Of a stretch of DNA of 64,000 bases, positions 9,601 through 17,194 are shown in pieces. A program made the position numbers and the translations under genes. The stretch is from assembly GCF_943733665.1 (NCBI RefSeq), contig NZ_OX030782.1, positions 1,384,001 through 1,448,000 of the forward strand, given 5' to 3'. Under the pieces are notes generated by a model. It had not been told where the DNA came from. It searched no databases and was given only the letters and a program-made list of their open reading frames with translations. Positions within the stretch are counted from its first letter, which is position 1. Every line of letters begins with the position of its first letter. This stretch comes from Aquimarina sp. Aq107 (GTDB lineage: Bacteria; Bacteroidota; Bacteroidia; Flavobacteriales; Flavobacteriaceae).

Positions 9601-11050
9601 GTCTATTGTATTTGTCATACTTATACTGAAATGCTAAATCATTAAGATTTGATGGGTTCAAAGCAAATCGTGCAGGAAGTAAATCTTCGAAGTTAAAATT
9701 TATAAGAGAAACTCTAAACGCAGCCTGAGGATCATTATCAGGGCCATTTGTAACTCTTAACGTATTATGAATCGTTCCATTTATCAGAGAAAATTCATAC
9801 CAAATTGTATTATTGCTTCCCGGTCTATATATATTGAATAATGGCCTATCTGGTATGATAATACTGCCATTCGGTAATGTGAAAATATCACCTAATTTTA
9901 AAAAAGCTCCCGATTCAGAATTAATATCATCTAATTGGAAATCTACATTTCCTCCAAAATGATAATCTGTAACGGTATTCCCTTCATTATTATATGGTTG
10001 CAAAGAAAAATTAGAATCTCCTTGAGCAATTACTTGCATTGGATTTTGTACAAAATTTTCAAAAGGAATAGAAATATTAAATTCTTCATATGTAATTACA
10101 TCTTCGATTTTCTCATATGCTTCAGGAGGTATCATATATACCAATCTACCCTTATAGTCATAGATATATTGTGTAATTAGTTTTTGTTCAACTCCATTAT
10201 CTTTTATATAGTTTATAGAAGTAATTATTCTTCCATTTTTATCGGTAAAAACTTCTTTAGTATTTAATTTACCATCAGTTGGTTTCCAATTCTCATTCTT
10301 ACTAATGTTTTTTACTAACTCATTGGGGTTATAATATGAAAGGCCAGAAATCAAATTATTAGAATCACCAATATCAAATCTTCTAATTTCATTAGATGTA
10401 TTAGTAATTGTTTCAAACTTAGATGTATGATTAGTATTGCTGTTTTCAGATAATAACCAATCATCACCTGGAGAAGCAGATTCTAATACGCGACTTAAAG
10501 GAGAATTATCAAATCTTTGTTGAGCATACGGATTTGTATCTTCATAAGTGTTTTGATAATATGAGTTAATCTGAGAAACAGGATTACTAATAAAGTTACC
10601 TGTATTTTGATTAGATGGTAATGGTAAATAGGATTTTTCCGTTCTACCGAATTGATCATATTCATAATGGTTTACAATATCAAGGCCGTTAGGACTCTGA
10701 CCAATAGCATTTGATTGTATTGGTCTACCTAATCCATCATAATACGTAATACTTCTATATACTGATTCATTTATTAGTGTTAGATCACTAATTCTAAGAA
10801 GTACATCTGGTGTTAAATGTGCTCCTGGTGATAATGTGATAGATTGAGAAGCTGTAAAATTTTCATTGCTTCTGGGATCATCTATAGTTATTGTACTCGA
10901 TGATCCAGATGAAATATTCACAATTTCATTAACCTCACTAATACTCATTTCCTCTTTAGGAACTACAGACATTGTGAAATTTTGATCTAAAGACTGTGCA
11001 TTTACATTATATACATAAATGCTAATTAATATGAATATGTACTTTTTCAT
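6665..11050 (-). CDS. RHS repeat protein with DUF6443 N-terminus and polymorphic toxin type 23-like C-terminus
   Basis: A 1461-residue secreted protein. After a signal peptide (about 1-18, ending NAQS) comes a DUF6443-like region with SQSITLSPGAHLTPDVLLR and YYDGLGRPIQSNAIGQSP. Many YD repeats follow (YEYDQFGRTEKSYLPLP, YQYDNLGRISKA, YEYDENGNLIRD). The RHS core runs about 1010-1115: DHLGNNRLSYTD, TDYYPFGL, then SRMYDASLGRWFAVDPQ and NNPVMMVDPDG, the last four residues being 1111-1114. The 347 residues after DPDG are the variable tip: an all-beta, Gly/Tyr-rich domain with repeated NFEGSIGYGF-like strands and GKFGFRYENDGFPF, which I match from memory to polymorphic toxin type 23 (Ntox23). RHS shells encapsulate such tips. 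Cellular target is unknown. Confidence 0.85.
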   Translation of the reverse strand: MKKYIFILISIYVYNVNAQSLDQNFTMSVVPKEEMSISEVNEIVNISSGSSSTITIDDPRSNENFTASQSITLSPGAHLTPDVLLRISDLTLINESVYRSITYYDGLGRPIQSNAIGQSPNGLDIVNHYEYDQFGRTEKSYLPLPSNQNTGNFISNPVSQINSYYQNTYEDTNPYAQQRFDNSPLSRVLESASPGDDWLLSENSNTNHTSKFETITNTSNEIRRFDIGDSNNLISGLSYYNPNELVKNISKNENWKPTDGKLNTKEVFTDKNGRIITSINYIKDNGVEQKLITQYIYDYKGRLVYMIPPEAYEKIEDVITYEEFNISIPFENFVQNPMQVIAQGDSNFSLQPYNNEGNTVTDYHFGGNVDFQLDDINSESGAFLKLGDIFTLPNGSIIIPDRPLFNIYRPGSNNTIWYEFSLINGTIHNTLRVTNGPDNDPQAAFRVSLINFNFEDLLPARFALNPSNLNDLAFQYKYDKYNRQIGQKMPGKAWQYVVYDQLDRPILTQDYQLRSLNQWMFNKYDALGRTIYSGKFSSSLTQEQSQAQIDNFINNSNNLSNVENRTNTTNIIGGVSINYSNTAFPNTDIIEVTSVNYYDDYNFSDSDKPSIPTNVLGQVVTSKTKGLPTASWSKTIGANTWTKSYPFYDHKTQEIKVYGKNHLSGSNIVETELDFTGNVQKVITTHKRTSSSPSIQTTDRFEYDNAGRLTNQLQKINNQQEERIVEHVYNELGELTNKKIGGTSNNTTALQNIEYKRNIRGWLKQLNNPNQDLGNDLFAFETRYNNANSGITPLYSGTITGVDWKSAINDNLKTYDYQYDNLGRISKATFSSSSVTENNRYNVSNLNYDRNGNITSLSRNGWQNSSSYLDMDNLMYEYNGNQLTKVTDSGNDQYGFKDANNNNTVDYEYDENGNLIRDNHKKFSITYNYLNLPSKVTFDNGEIIDITYNSTGAKLSKTYTSGANTTKTEYLGGFQYTNSQLQFFGQAEGFVYKVGNSYKYAYVYADHLGNNRLSYTDANNNGNIETNEIISNTDYYPFGLTHSGELQASIASEYNYKFQGKEIQQEGGLDHYDFGSRMYDASLGRWFAVDPQGQFSSPYLAMGNNPVMMVDPDGEFSWLATLVGAFVYTAFDAARGNVNNWEDFFTSLGTGAAQSAFAGYESVENAAFGAAYSQFNSVATGDATGDGLTLSFNPTYSWGSNFGGWGLNASINGRLGNFEGSIGYGFTNYGTFDVDKGHRTVSNETRLSYSLGWNDGDTGLRFYTTKFTDGLGKNGGQRVGGLDFTSGKFGFRYENDGFPFQYIGIGSNSLGDGNDSYRTAALQLSYGDFSYGFNLFTGYRDDYSEDSDKLNDRIKANHGRLDVPFNPVFDEEYPHNFVEEEGPKYRLGAQYLAYKGYRVGLNSEKNRHKIQDLRAHDIYLAVKLFGKKLALDTRQPGFIMTHNRKALYFQYNSYNNPYTLW

Positions 11051-11064
11051 AAATAGAATTGTAT

Positions 11065-12375
11065 TTATTCTTTACCTAACAACGTCTCAACCTTAGCTAA
11101 TCTAGCCTCAAGGTTTTGGTTATTTGTTTTAAGTTGATTATTAATTTTTTCTTGCTCCTTTAACTTCTTCTCCTGCGCAATAGTATACAAGGTCAATTCT
11201 TCAATTTTCTCTAAGAGTTTAGCGTTCATTTCACCTAATTGGATCCCATTTTCTGCTACTTCTGCAGCGGATGGTATATTGATCAAGTGACCTTTACTAG
11301 AGATATGGTCTTCTACTTGTTGTAGGGTAGGGAGGTTGTAATCTTCTTTAAACACATAATCTGCCCAACCGATTAAATCTACTTTTACTTCTTTGGTATG
11401 GATATTTCCGTTCACGGCTAATTTGGCATCTGGAGTTGTGGTGCCAATACCTACATTACCTGTTGAACGTTGAAATGTCATTATTTGATATGACCAACTA
11501 GCTTCTCCATTATCTCGTTGTGTTCTTATACCGAAAGTATTTCCATCATTATGGGCGTTAAAAAGCCAATCATTTTTTGCTTTACCATTTATAATTAAAG
11601 CACCCCAATTATCGTCTCCAACTCTAACTGTACTGGTAACATCTAGTTTATAAGCAGGAGTTGTGGTTCCAATTCCTACGTTTCCTCCATTGAAAAATGT
11701 ATTTCCATTTGACGCAATCAGAAATTTATTTTCAAAGCTAGAATTTCTTCCTGTAATATATCCGTGCTCTTGTCCATTAAGACTTACTAAATAGCTACCT
11801 CCTTTTTGAACACTTAGAAATTCTTGACTAGCTATTGATCCGTTAACATCTAATTTTCTGGTCGGATTAGACTTGCCTATACCTAAATTCCCATCATAAC
11901 TTAAGTATAAATCATTTTCTCCATAATTTAATCTTCCAAATTTTGCAGTTAGTAGTACCGTACCTGAGCCAACGGGAAGTATGCCTTCTAAAATGTCTCC
12001 TCCTATCCAAGCAGATTGATCCAAATAGACTTTTAAAACTGGTATTGCGCTAGTAAAATTAATTTCTAAATAGGCTTTTGTACTATCATAGGTAATTCTT
12101 GCATCAGACCAATATCCATTGTCACTGACTGAACTAAGATTTAGACCACCATATGCAGACCAACCTTTAAACCAAGATATTTTAGCGACTCTTGGTGTCG
12201 ATGAACCCCCGGTAGTTAAGAGTGTAACTTCATTGTAACCTCTTCCATACGCTCCATCAAGTCTTGCAACTTTTTTCCAACCAGGTCCATCTACAGAAAC
12301 TGTTTTGTTTATTTCATTTTGAGCATTTAATCCTAAGCTGGTAATACACAATATTAATAAGATAATTTTTTTCAT
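11065..12375 (-). CDS. Tail-fibre-like secreted protein with GIGT repeats and C-terminal coiled coil
   Basis: A 436-residue secreted protein (signal peptide about 1-18, GLNAQN). It carries three copies of the beta-repeat GNVGIGTTTP...KLDVNG (around residues 165, 235 and 310), the motif found in phage tail fibres and Bacteroidota surface fibres. A conserved C-terminal block follows, WADYVFKEDYNLPTLQQVED and IPSAAEVAENGIQLGEMNAK, then a Glu/Lys/Asn-rich coiled coil to the end. The S74 chaperone motif is absent, so the end probably trimerises by coiled coil. Its C-terminal 200 bp of coding sequence is nearly identical to the paralogue at 12386-13399. The RHS gene starts 14 bp after it. A surface fibre or adhesin role is inferred. 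Confidence 0.8.
   Translation of the reverse strand: MKKIILLILCITSLGLNAQNEINKTVSVDGPGWKKVARLDGAYGRGYNEVTLLTTGGSSTPRVAKISWFKGWSAYGGLNLSSVSDNGYWSDARITYDSTKAYLEINFTSAIPVLKVYLDQSAWIGGDILEGILPVGSGTVLLTAKFGRLNYGENDLYLSYDGNLGIGKSNPTRKLDVNGSIASQEFLSVQKGGSYLVSLNGQEHGYITGRNSSFENKFLIASNGNTFFNGGNVGIGTTTPAYKLDVTSTVRVGDDNWGALIINGKAKNDWLFNAHNDGNTFGIRTQRDNGEASWSYQIMTFQRSTGNVGIGTTTPDAKLAVNGNIHTKEVKVDLIGWADYVFKEDYNLPTLQQVEDHISSKGHLINIPSAAEVAENGIQLGEMNAKLLEKIEELTLYTIAQEKKLKEQEKINNQLKTNNQNLEARLAKVETLLGKE
11169..11368 (-). repeat. 200-bp coding repeat, copy 1 (tail-fibre C-terminal module)
   Basis: This block and 12439-12638 (copy 2, in the upstream paralogue) are nearly identical at the nucleotide level, with differences mostly silent or in the short hinge around AAEV. 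The flanking parts of the two genes are far more divergent. This points to a shared module kept alike by gene conversion or a recent domain duplication. Confidence 0.8.
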
Positions 12376-12385
12376 ATTCTAAGGG

Positions 12386-13399
12386 TTATTTGTTGTCTAG
12401 TACATTGTTTAATTTCTCTTCAAGGGATTTAATACGTTTCTCCTGCTCAATAGTATATAAAGTCAGTTCTTCAATTTTCTCTAGAAGTTTAGCATTCATC
12501 TCACCTAATTGGATGCCGTTTTTCTCTACTTCTGCCGCAGATGGGATGTTGATTAAATGACCTTTTTCTATGATATGATCTTCTACTTGTTGTAGGGTAG
12601 GGAGGTTGTAATCTTTTTTAAATACATAATCTGCCCAATTGGTTTCTACTTTAATTTCTTTAGCTCTAATATTTCCGTTTACGGCTAATTTAAAACCAGA
12701 TGAATTTGTTGTACCAATGCCAACGAATCCTTCAAAATAGGATGGTTTACCATTTCCTCTTAAACTAGTTTGCCCTCCTAAGGATAAATACCCATATTCA
12801 CCACTTGCGTTGTCCGCAAGATGAAGATGTATTTTCTGAGAGTTATTTTTTTCAGTAATTAGTAGTCCTTTGTCTTCATTTTGATTATCGTCTTGAGCAA
12901 TTTCTATTCTACCAGACGGAAAATACCAATCACCTTTTGTTGGAACATCTTCTAATGAGTCGATGTTTAAAGATTCTATAGGAGTATCTGCTATAGTGAC
13001 GATAAACGGAGCTTCTTTAGTAACCACAGCTGTAAAGGAAAGATGTCCCCATCCACTTTGGGAAAATGCCCACAATTCAGATACCTTGGCAGATATTTTT
13101 TTGAATTTTAAAACAGGCATATTTGTTCCAGAAACGTTGTGTTGCCAATCATTAGTGGAGTTTTCTCTAAGTCTTAAGATTGCAGTACCATTATATTTTG
13201 TCCAAGTATTTACGTAGTGAAAATTAACAGAAATGTTTACTGAATTATGATTTCCATTTCCGTTTAAATCAAAATTCATAAGCTTATACCATTTACCTCC
13301 AGAATGTTGACCAAGTGAATACTTCTTTTCATAATGATCTTGTCCAAAAACACTAATACTAGAAATTAAAACACACAGAAAAAACAATGACTTACTCAT
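12386..13399 (-). CDS. Tail-fibre-like secreted protein, first gene of the RHS operon
   Basis: A 337-residue paralogue of the next gene. The signal peptide ends at about residue 19 (VFGQ). The N-terminal half is beta-rich without a recognised domain (YSLGQHSGGKWYKLMNF, HYVNTWTKYNGTAILRLREN), and one FVGIGTTNSSGFKLAVNG repeat sits near residue 230. The C-terminal module is the same as in its neighbour (WADYVFKKDYNLPTLQQVED, GIQLGEMNAKLLEKIEELTL), ending in a coiled coil. The stop is 10 bp before the next ATG. It is probably the operon's first gene: an isolated TAnnTTTG box lies about 90 bp upstream. Function is not known; the pair may form a heterotrimeric or alternative surface fibre. Confidence 0.8.
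   Translation of the reverse strand: MSKSLFFLCVLISSISVFGQDHYEKKYSLGQHSGGKWYKLMNFDLNGNGNHNSVNISVNFHYVNTWTKYNGTAILRLRENSTNDWQHNVSGTNMPVLKFKKISAKVSELWAFSQSGWGHLSFTAVVTKEAPFIVTIADTPIESLNIDSLEDVPTKGDWYFPSGRIEIAQDDNQNEDKGLLITEKNNSQKIHLHLADNASGEYGYLSLGGQTSLRGNGKPSYFEGFVGIGTTNSSGFKLAVNGNIRAKEIKVETNWADYVFKKDYNLPTLQQVEDHIIEKGHLINIPSAAEVEKNGIQLGEMNAKLLEKIEELTLYTIEQEKRIKSLEEKLNNVLDNK
12439..12638 (-). repeat. 200-bp coding repeat, copy 2 (tail-fibre C-terminal module)
   Basis: Second copy of the block at 11169-11368, offset by exactly 1270 bp and collinear without gaps. It encodes the WADYVFK to LYTI.QEK stretch at the C-terminus of the first operon gene. Confidence 0.8.
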
Positions 13400-13486
13400 A
13401 ATTTAAAAAAATTGAATATTATTAATTGACTATATTTAAATCTTCCGTTTTAGGGTTTATACCTTTTGGTATTTAAAAGAAGGGCG

Positions 13487-13494
13487 CAAATATA
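13487..13494 (-). promoter_or_regulatory. Candidate -7 box of the RHS operon promoter
   Basis: On the minus strand the sequence is TATATTTG, a full match to the Bacteroidota -7 element TAnnTTTG. It would start transcription near 13480, giving a leader of about 80 nt before the first ATG. I see no good TTTG at the -33 position, so this is a -7 match only. Confidence 0.45.
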
Positions 13495-13948
13495 ATATGA
13501 ATAAGGTAATCCCATCGTTTAAATAATTGATTGTTAACAACTTCTTAATGCACGAAATTCTAATATTTTAATAGTTGTTTGGTAATGAGTTTTTTAGCTT
13601 AAATCCCTTAATGTTTTTATATTTTTATTCTTCTAAAGTTCCCCGTTTGGTTTTATTTTATAATATATAGTGTCTTGAGATTGTAATATGTTACTATCAA
13701 AATTCATTTTTTTTGAAATAATATGAAAACTGACCCTTCGACTATATTCAAGGTTCTCTATGTAATACAAAATAAGTTAGGTTTCGGTGTAGTCGAAACG
13801 CGACAAGCTTCGTATGTATAATAGATAAGATTATGAGAACTTCAGTCTGCGAAGAGGTTAATGAGAATTATAAGAGGGCCGAGATTATCGAAGTTCGATA
13901 AACATCAATACCGTTCTATAGGTTTAAAAACCTGAAAATCAAATAAAA

Positions 13949-13985
13949 AAAAGCAACCAGATGAAACCACCTGATTGCTTTTTAA
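13949..13985 (-). terminator. Rho-independent terminator of the leucine operon; right copy of a duplicated element
   Basis: On the minus strand the arm GCAATCAG pairs with CTGGTTGC (one G-U pair) across the loop GTGGTTTCAT, and a run of TTTTTTTTATTT follows. It begins 18 bp after the leuB stop. The 37-nt block is repeated at 2381-2417 with one mismatch. Confidence 0.88.
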
Positions 13986-14003
13986 AAAAATATATAACTA
14001 ATA

Positions 14004-15119
14004 TTATATGATCGTAGATTGTCCTACGTGTATATTTTCAAAATTGATATTAGAATCTTCTGGATTTAGTATGTAATCATATATAAAGTCTCCAACTTTT
14101 TCGGTAGTTAAAGGATTTAGACTATTAAGATCAGGAGTGGTAATGTTTAGCTCTAGTGCCTTTTCTACAGCATCTTTTATTGCGTTAGCTTCGTCCATAA
14201 GATCAAAATGCTCCAATAACATAGCTGCAGAAAGAATTGCCGCGATTGGATTAGCAATTCCTTTTCCTGTTGCTTGTGGATAGGATCCATGAATCGGTTC
14301 GAACATACAACAAGTGTCACCAACAGAAGCAGACGCTAATAAGCCAATAGAACCGCCAATTACACTGGCCTCATCAGAGATAATATCTCCGAACATATTT
14401 TCTGTCAAAATTACATCGAATTGGCTAGGATTTAGGATCATTTGCATAGCAGCATTATCTACGAATAAGAAATCTAAATCTACATCAGTATATTCTTTTG
14501 CAATTTCTGTAACTACTTTCCTCCATAGACGAGAAGATTCCAGTACATTAGCTTTGTCTACTAATGTTAATTTTTTTCTTCTCTTTTGAGCTGCTTTAAA
14601 CGCAAGGTGAGAGATGCGTTCAATTTCTTCCTTGGAGTACTCACATAAATCTGAAGCAATTGTTCCTTCTTCATTTAGCTGTTTTTTTCCAAAATAGATA
14701 CCACCAGTAAGCTCTCGGTATATCGAAATATCAGTACCTTCTATTATTTCTTTTTTAAGAGGAGACTTGTCTAACAGAGTTTCATATGCTTTTACCGGAC
14801 GTATATTTGCATATAAACCTAATTCTTTTCGTAATTTCAATAATCCTTGTTCTGGGCGTACAGGAGCACTAGGATCATTATCATACTTTGGATCTCCAAT
14901 AGCACCAAAAAGTACTGCATCTGTGTCTGCACAGAGTTGTAGTGTTTTGTCCGGCAATGGATTACCAGTCTTATCGATAGCTATAGCTCCAACTAAAGCA
15001 TCTTTAAAAGTAAATAAATGATCAAAACGATGCGCAATGGCTTCCATTGCTTTTACGGCTTGGCCAGTAACTTCTGGTCCAATTCCATCTCCTGATAATA
15101 CAGCAATTTCTAGTTTCAT
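14004..15119 (-). CDS. leuB: 3-isopropylmalate dehydrogenase
   Basis: LeuB oxidises and decarboxylates 3-isopropylmalate to 2-ketoisocaproate with NAD+ in the cytoplasm, the third step of leucine synthesis. The 371-residue protein starts with LEIAVLSGDGIGPEV, has the substrate motif LLKLRKELGLYANIRP, YRELTGGIYFG, the metal-binding FGDIISDEASVIGGSIGLL segment, and the NAD-binding EPIHGSYPQATGKGIANP. Length is normal, with about ten extra residues at the C-terminus. It is last in leuACDB, 64 bp after leuD, and is followed by a strong terminator. Confidence 0.97.
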   Translation of the reverse strand: MKLEIAVLSGDGIGPEVTGQAVKAMEAIAHRFDHLFTFKDALVGAIAIDKTGNPLPDKTLQLCADTDAVLFGAIGDPKYDNDPSAPVRPEQGLLKLRKELGLYANIRPVKAYETLLDKSPLKKEIIEGTDISIYRELTGGIYFGKKQLNEEGTIASDLCEYSKEEIERISHLAFKAAQKRRKKLTLVDKANVLESSRLWRKVVTEIAKEYTDVDLDFLFVDNAAMQMILNPSQFDVILTENMFGDIISDEASVIGGSIGLLASASVGDTCCMFEPIHGSYPQATGKGIANPIAAILSAAMLLEHFDLMDEANAIKDAVEKALELNITTPDLNSLNPLTTEKVGDFIYDYILNPEDSNINFENIHVGQSTII

Positions 15120-15183
15120 AAGTAGTTTGTTATATCATAATGAGCTTTATAGTTTTCTATGGCCTAATTATGATCTTTGTATA

Positions 15184-15771
15184 TTATATCCTTGCTTTTT
15201 CGAAAGCTTCAATTTCTGATTGGTTACTAATTAAGAAATCAATGTCGTCATAGCCATTCATCAAGCACATTTTTTTATAATTATCAATTTCAAAATTGGC
15301 TGAAGATCCTGAAGAAAGAATCGTAATTTTCTGTTCTTCTAAGTCTACTTCAATAGACGTAGAAGGATCTTTTTTGATTTCTGAAAATAGTTTCTGAAGA
15401 TATTCTGGCGATACCTGAACAGGTAATAGTCCATTGTTTAGTGAATTTCCCTTAAATATATCAGCAAAAAAACTGGATACAACCACTTTTATTCCATAAT
15501 CATGAATAGCCCAAGCTGCATGTTCTCTACTCGAGCCGCAACCAAAGTTATCGCCCGCTACTAGAATACTACCAGAGTAATTGGTGTTATTTAGTGCAAA
15601 ATCGGTATTAATACTTCCGTTTTTATGAAAACGCCAATCTCTAAAAAGGTTTTCTCCAAAACCTTCTCGATCCGTTGCTTTAAGAAAACGAGCAGGAATG
15701 ATTTGGTCAGTATCTACATTTTCTATAGACAATGGTATTGCAGTGGATGTGAGTTTGATAAACTTATCCAT
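15184..15771 (-). CDS. leuD: 3-isopropylmalate dehydratase, small subunit
   Basis: LeuD forms the swivel domain of isopropylmalate isomerase with LeuC. The 195-residue protein has the family's [14 protein letters not shown] near the N-terminus, [19 protein letters not shown] at about residue 75, and [19 protein letters not shown]. Length is normal (about 200). It begins 4 bp after leuC, so the two subunits are co-translated. Assignment is secure. Confidence 0.97.
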   Translation of the reverse strand: MDKFIKLTSTAIPLSIENVDTDQIIPARFLKATDREGFGENLFRDWRFHKNGSINTDFALNNTNYSGSILVAGDNFGCGSSREHAAWAIHDYGIKVVVSSFFADIFKGNSLNNGLLPVQVSPEYLQKLFSEIKKDPSTSIEVDLEEQKITILSSGSSANFEIDNYKKMCLMNGYDDIDFLISNQSEIEAFEKARI

Positions 15772-15775
15772 AATT

Positions 15776-17158
15776 TTAATTTAGGTGTTTAGTGATATCA
15801 ATAATTTTTCCTTCAACTGCTGTCGCGGCGGCAATTAATGGACTGGCAAGAATTGTTCTAGCTCCTTGTCCTTGGCGGCCTTCAAAATTTCTATTAGATG
15901 TAGAAACACAATATGCTCCTTCAGGTATTTTATCGTCGTTCATCGCTAAGCAAGCAGAGCATCCAGGTTGTCTTAGTTTAAATCCGGCTTCTTCAAAAAT
16001 ATCGTGTAATCCTTCATCAACAATTTGAGAAGCTACTTGTTGTGATCCTGGTACCAACCATGCTGTTACACTTTCTGCTTTTTTCTTACCTTTAATATAG
16101 TTAGCTGCTACTCTAAAATCTTCAATTCTACTGTTTGTACAGCTTCCTATAAAAACGTAATTAATTTGTTGATTGATTAAAGATTGTCCTTTTTCAAAAT
16201 TCATATATGCTAATGATTTTTCGAAAGAAGCGTTGTTTTCTGAAGGTATATTTTCTGTAACCTTAATCCCCATTCCAGGGTTGGTTCCATAGGTAATCAT
16301 AGGTTCTATATCAGCTGCATCAAAATGGTATTCTTTATCAAAAATAGCACCTTGATCTGTAGGTAGTGTTTTCCAATACGCTACTTTTTTGTCATATGCA
16401 TCTCCTTTTGGAGCGAACTCACGTCCTTTTACATATTCGAAAGTAGTTTCATCTGGAGCAATCATACCTCCACGAGCTCCCATTTCGATACTCATGTTAC
16501 ATACGGTCATACGACCTTCCATCGACATTTCTTCGAATACATTACCTGCATATTCGCAGAAATATCCGGTACCAGCATTGGTTCCTAATTTTGCAATTAT
16601 ATAGAGTATGACATCTTTTGGAAGTACACCAGATCGTAACTTTCCATTCACGCTTACTCTAAGACTTTTAGGTTTTTGTAGTAATAAACACTGACTCGCA
16701 AATACCTGAGCTACCTGACTGGTTCCTATACCAAAGGCAATAGAACCAAATGCACCATGGGTAGAGGTGTGGCTATCACCACAAACCATAGTCATTCCTG
16801 GTTGTGTAATACCAAGTTCTGGAGCCATTACATGTACAATTCCATTATACTTATGTCCTAGTCCATAAAGAGTAATATTGTTTTTGTCACAATTCTTTGT
16901 CAGTTGTTCTAGCTGATTCCGAGATAACGGATCTTTTATTGGTAAATGCTGATCTACAGTTGGTGTATTATGATCAGCAGTTGCAACGACTTGATTAGGT
17001 CTTAAAACAGGAATTCCACGCTGTTCAAGTTCATTAAATGCTTGTGGACTTGTAACTTCGTGGATAAGATGCTGATCTATATAAAGTATTTGAGGGCCAT
17101 TCTCTACTTCTTTGACGACGTGAGCGTCCCAAACTTTATCAAATAATGTCTTCTTCAT
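15776..17158 (-). CDS. leuC: 3-isopropylmalate dehydratase, large subunit
   Basis: LeuC is the [4Fe-4S] aconitase-type subunit that interconverts 2- and 3-isopropylmalate. The 460-residue protein has [11 protein letters not shown] at the start, [20 protein letters not shown] near 130, and the three cluster cysteines in FIGSCTNSR (about 340) and [10 protein letters not shown] (about 400). The C-terminal [20 protein letters not shown] binds substrate. Length is usual. It lies 36 bp after leuA and 4 bp before leuD. Confidence 0.97.
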   Translation of the reverse strand: MKKTLFDKVWDAHVVKEVENGPQILYIDQHLIHEVTSPQAFNELEQRGIPVLRPNQVVATADHNTPTVDQHLPIKDPLSRNQLEQLTKNCDKNNITLYGLGHKYNGIVHVMAPELGITQPGMTMVCGDSHTSTHGAFGSIAFGIGTSQVAQVFASQCLLLQKPKSLRVSVNGKLRSGVLPKDVILYIIAKLGTNAGTGYFCEYAGNVFEEMSMEGRMTVCNMSIEMGARGGMIAPDETTFEYVKGREFAPKGDAYDKKVAYWKTLPTDQGAIFDKEYHFDAADIEPMITYGTNPGMGIKVTENIPSENNASFEKSLAYMNFEKGQSLINQQINYVFIGSCTNSRIEDFRVAANYIKGKKKAESVTAWLVPGSQQVASQIVDEGLHDIFEEAGFKLRQPGCSACLAMNDDKIPEGAYCVSTSNRNFEGRQGQGARTILASPLIAAATAVEGKIIDITKHLN

Positions 17159-17194
17159 ATGTTATGTTATTCTAGAAGTAATGAGGAAAAAATG

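Larger units (their letters stand above)
13400..14003. other. Intergenic region with degenerate repeats
   Basis: This 604-bp gap lies between the RHS operon start and the leucine operon end. It holds the -7 box at 13487-13494, the terminator at 13949-13985, and, between 13730 and 13901, fragments of inverted sequence: CCCTTCGACTA near 13736, its near-complement TAGTCGAAACG near 13790, and a perfect 8-bp palindrome TTATCGAA-G-TTCGATAA at 13885-13901. These resemble worn copies of the TTCGACTAC-type dispersed intergenic repeat of Bacteroidota (recalled, not searched). No convincing gene is present. Confidence 0.6.
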
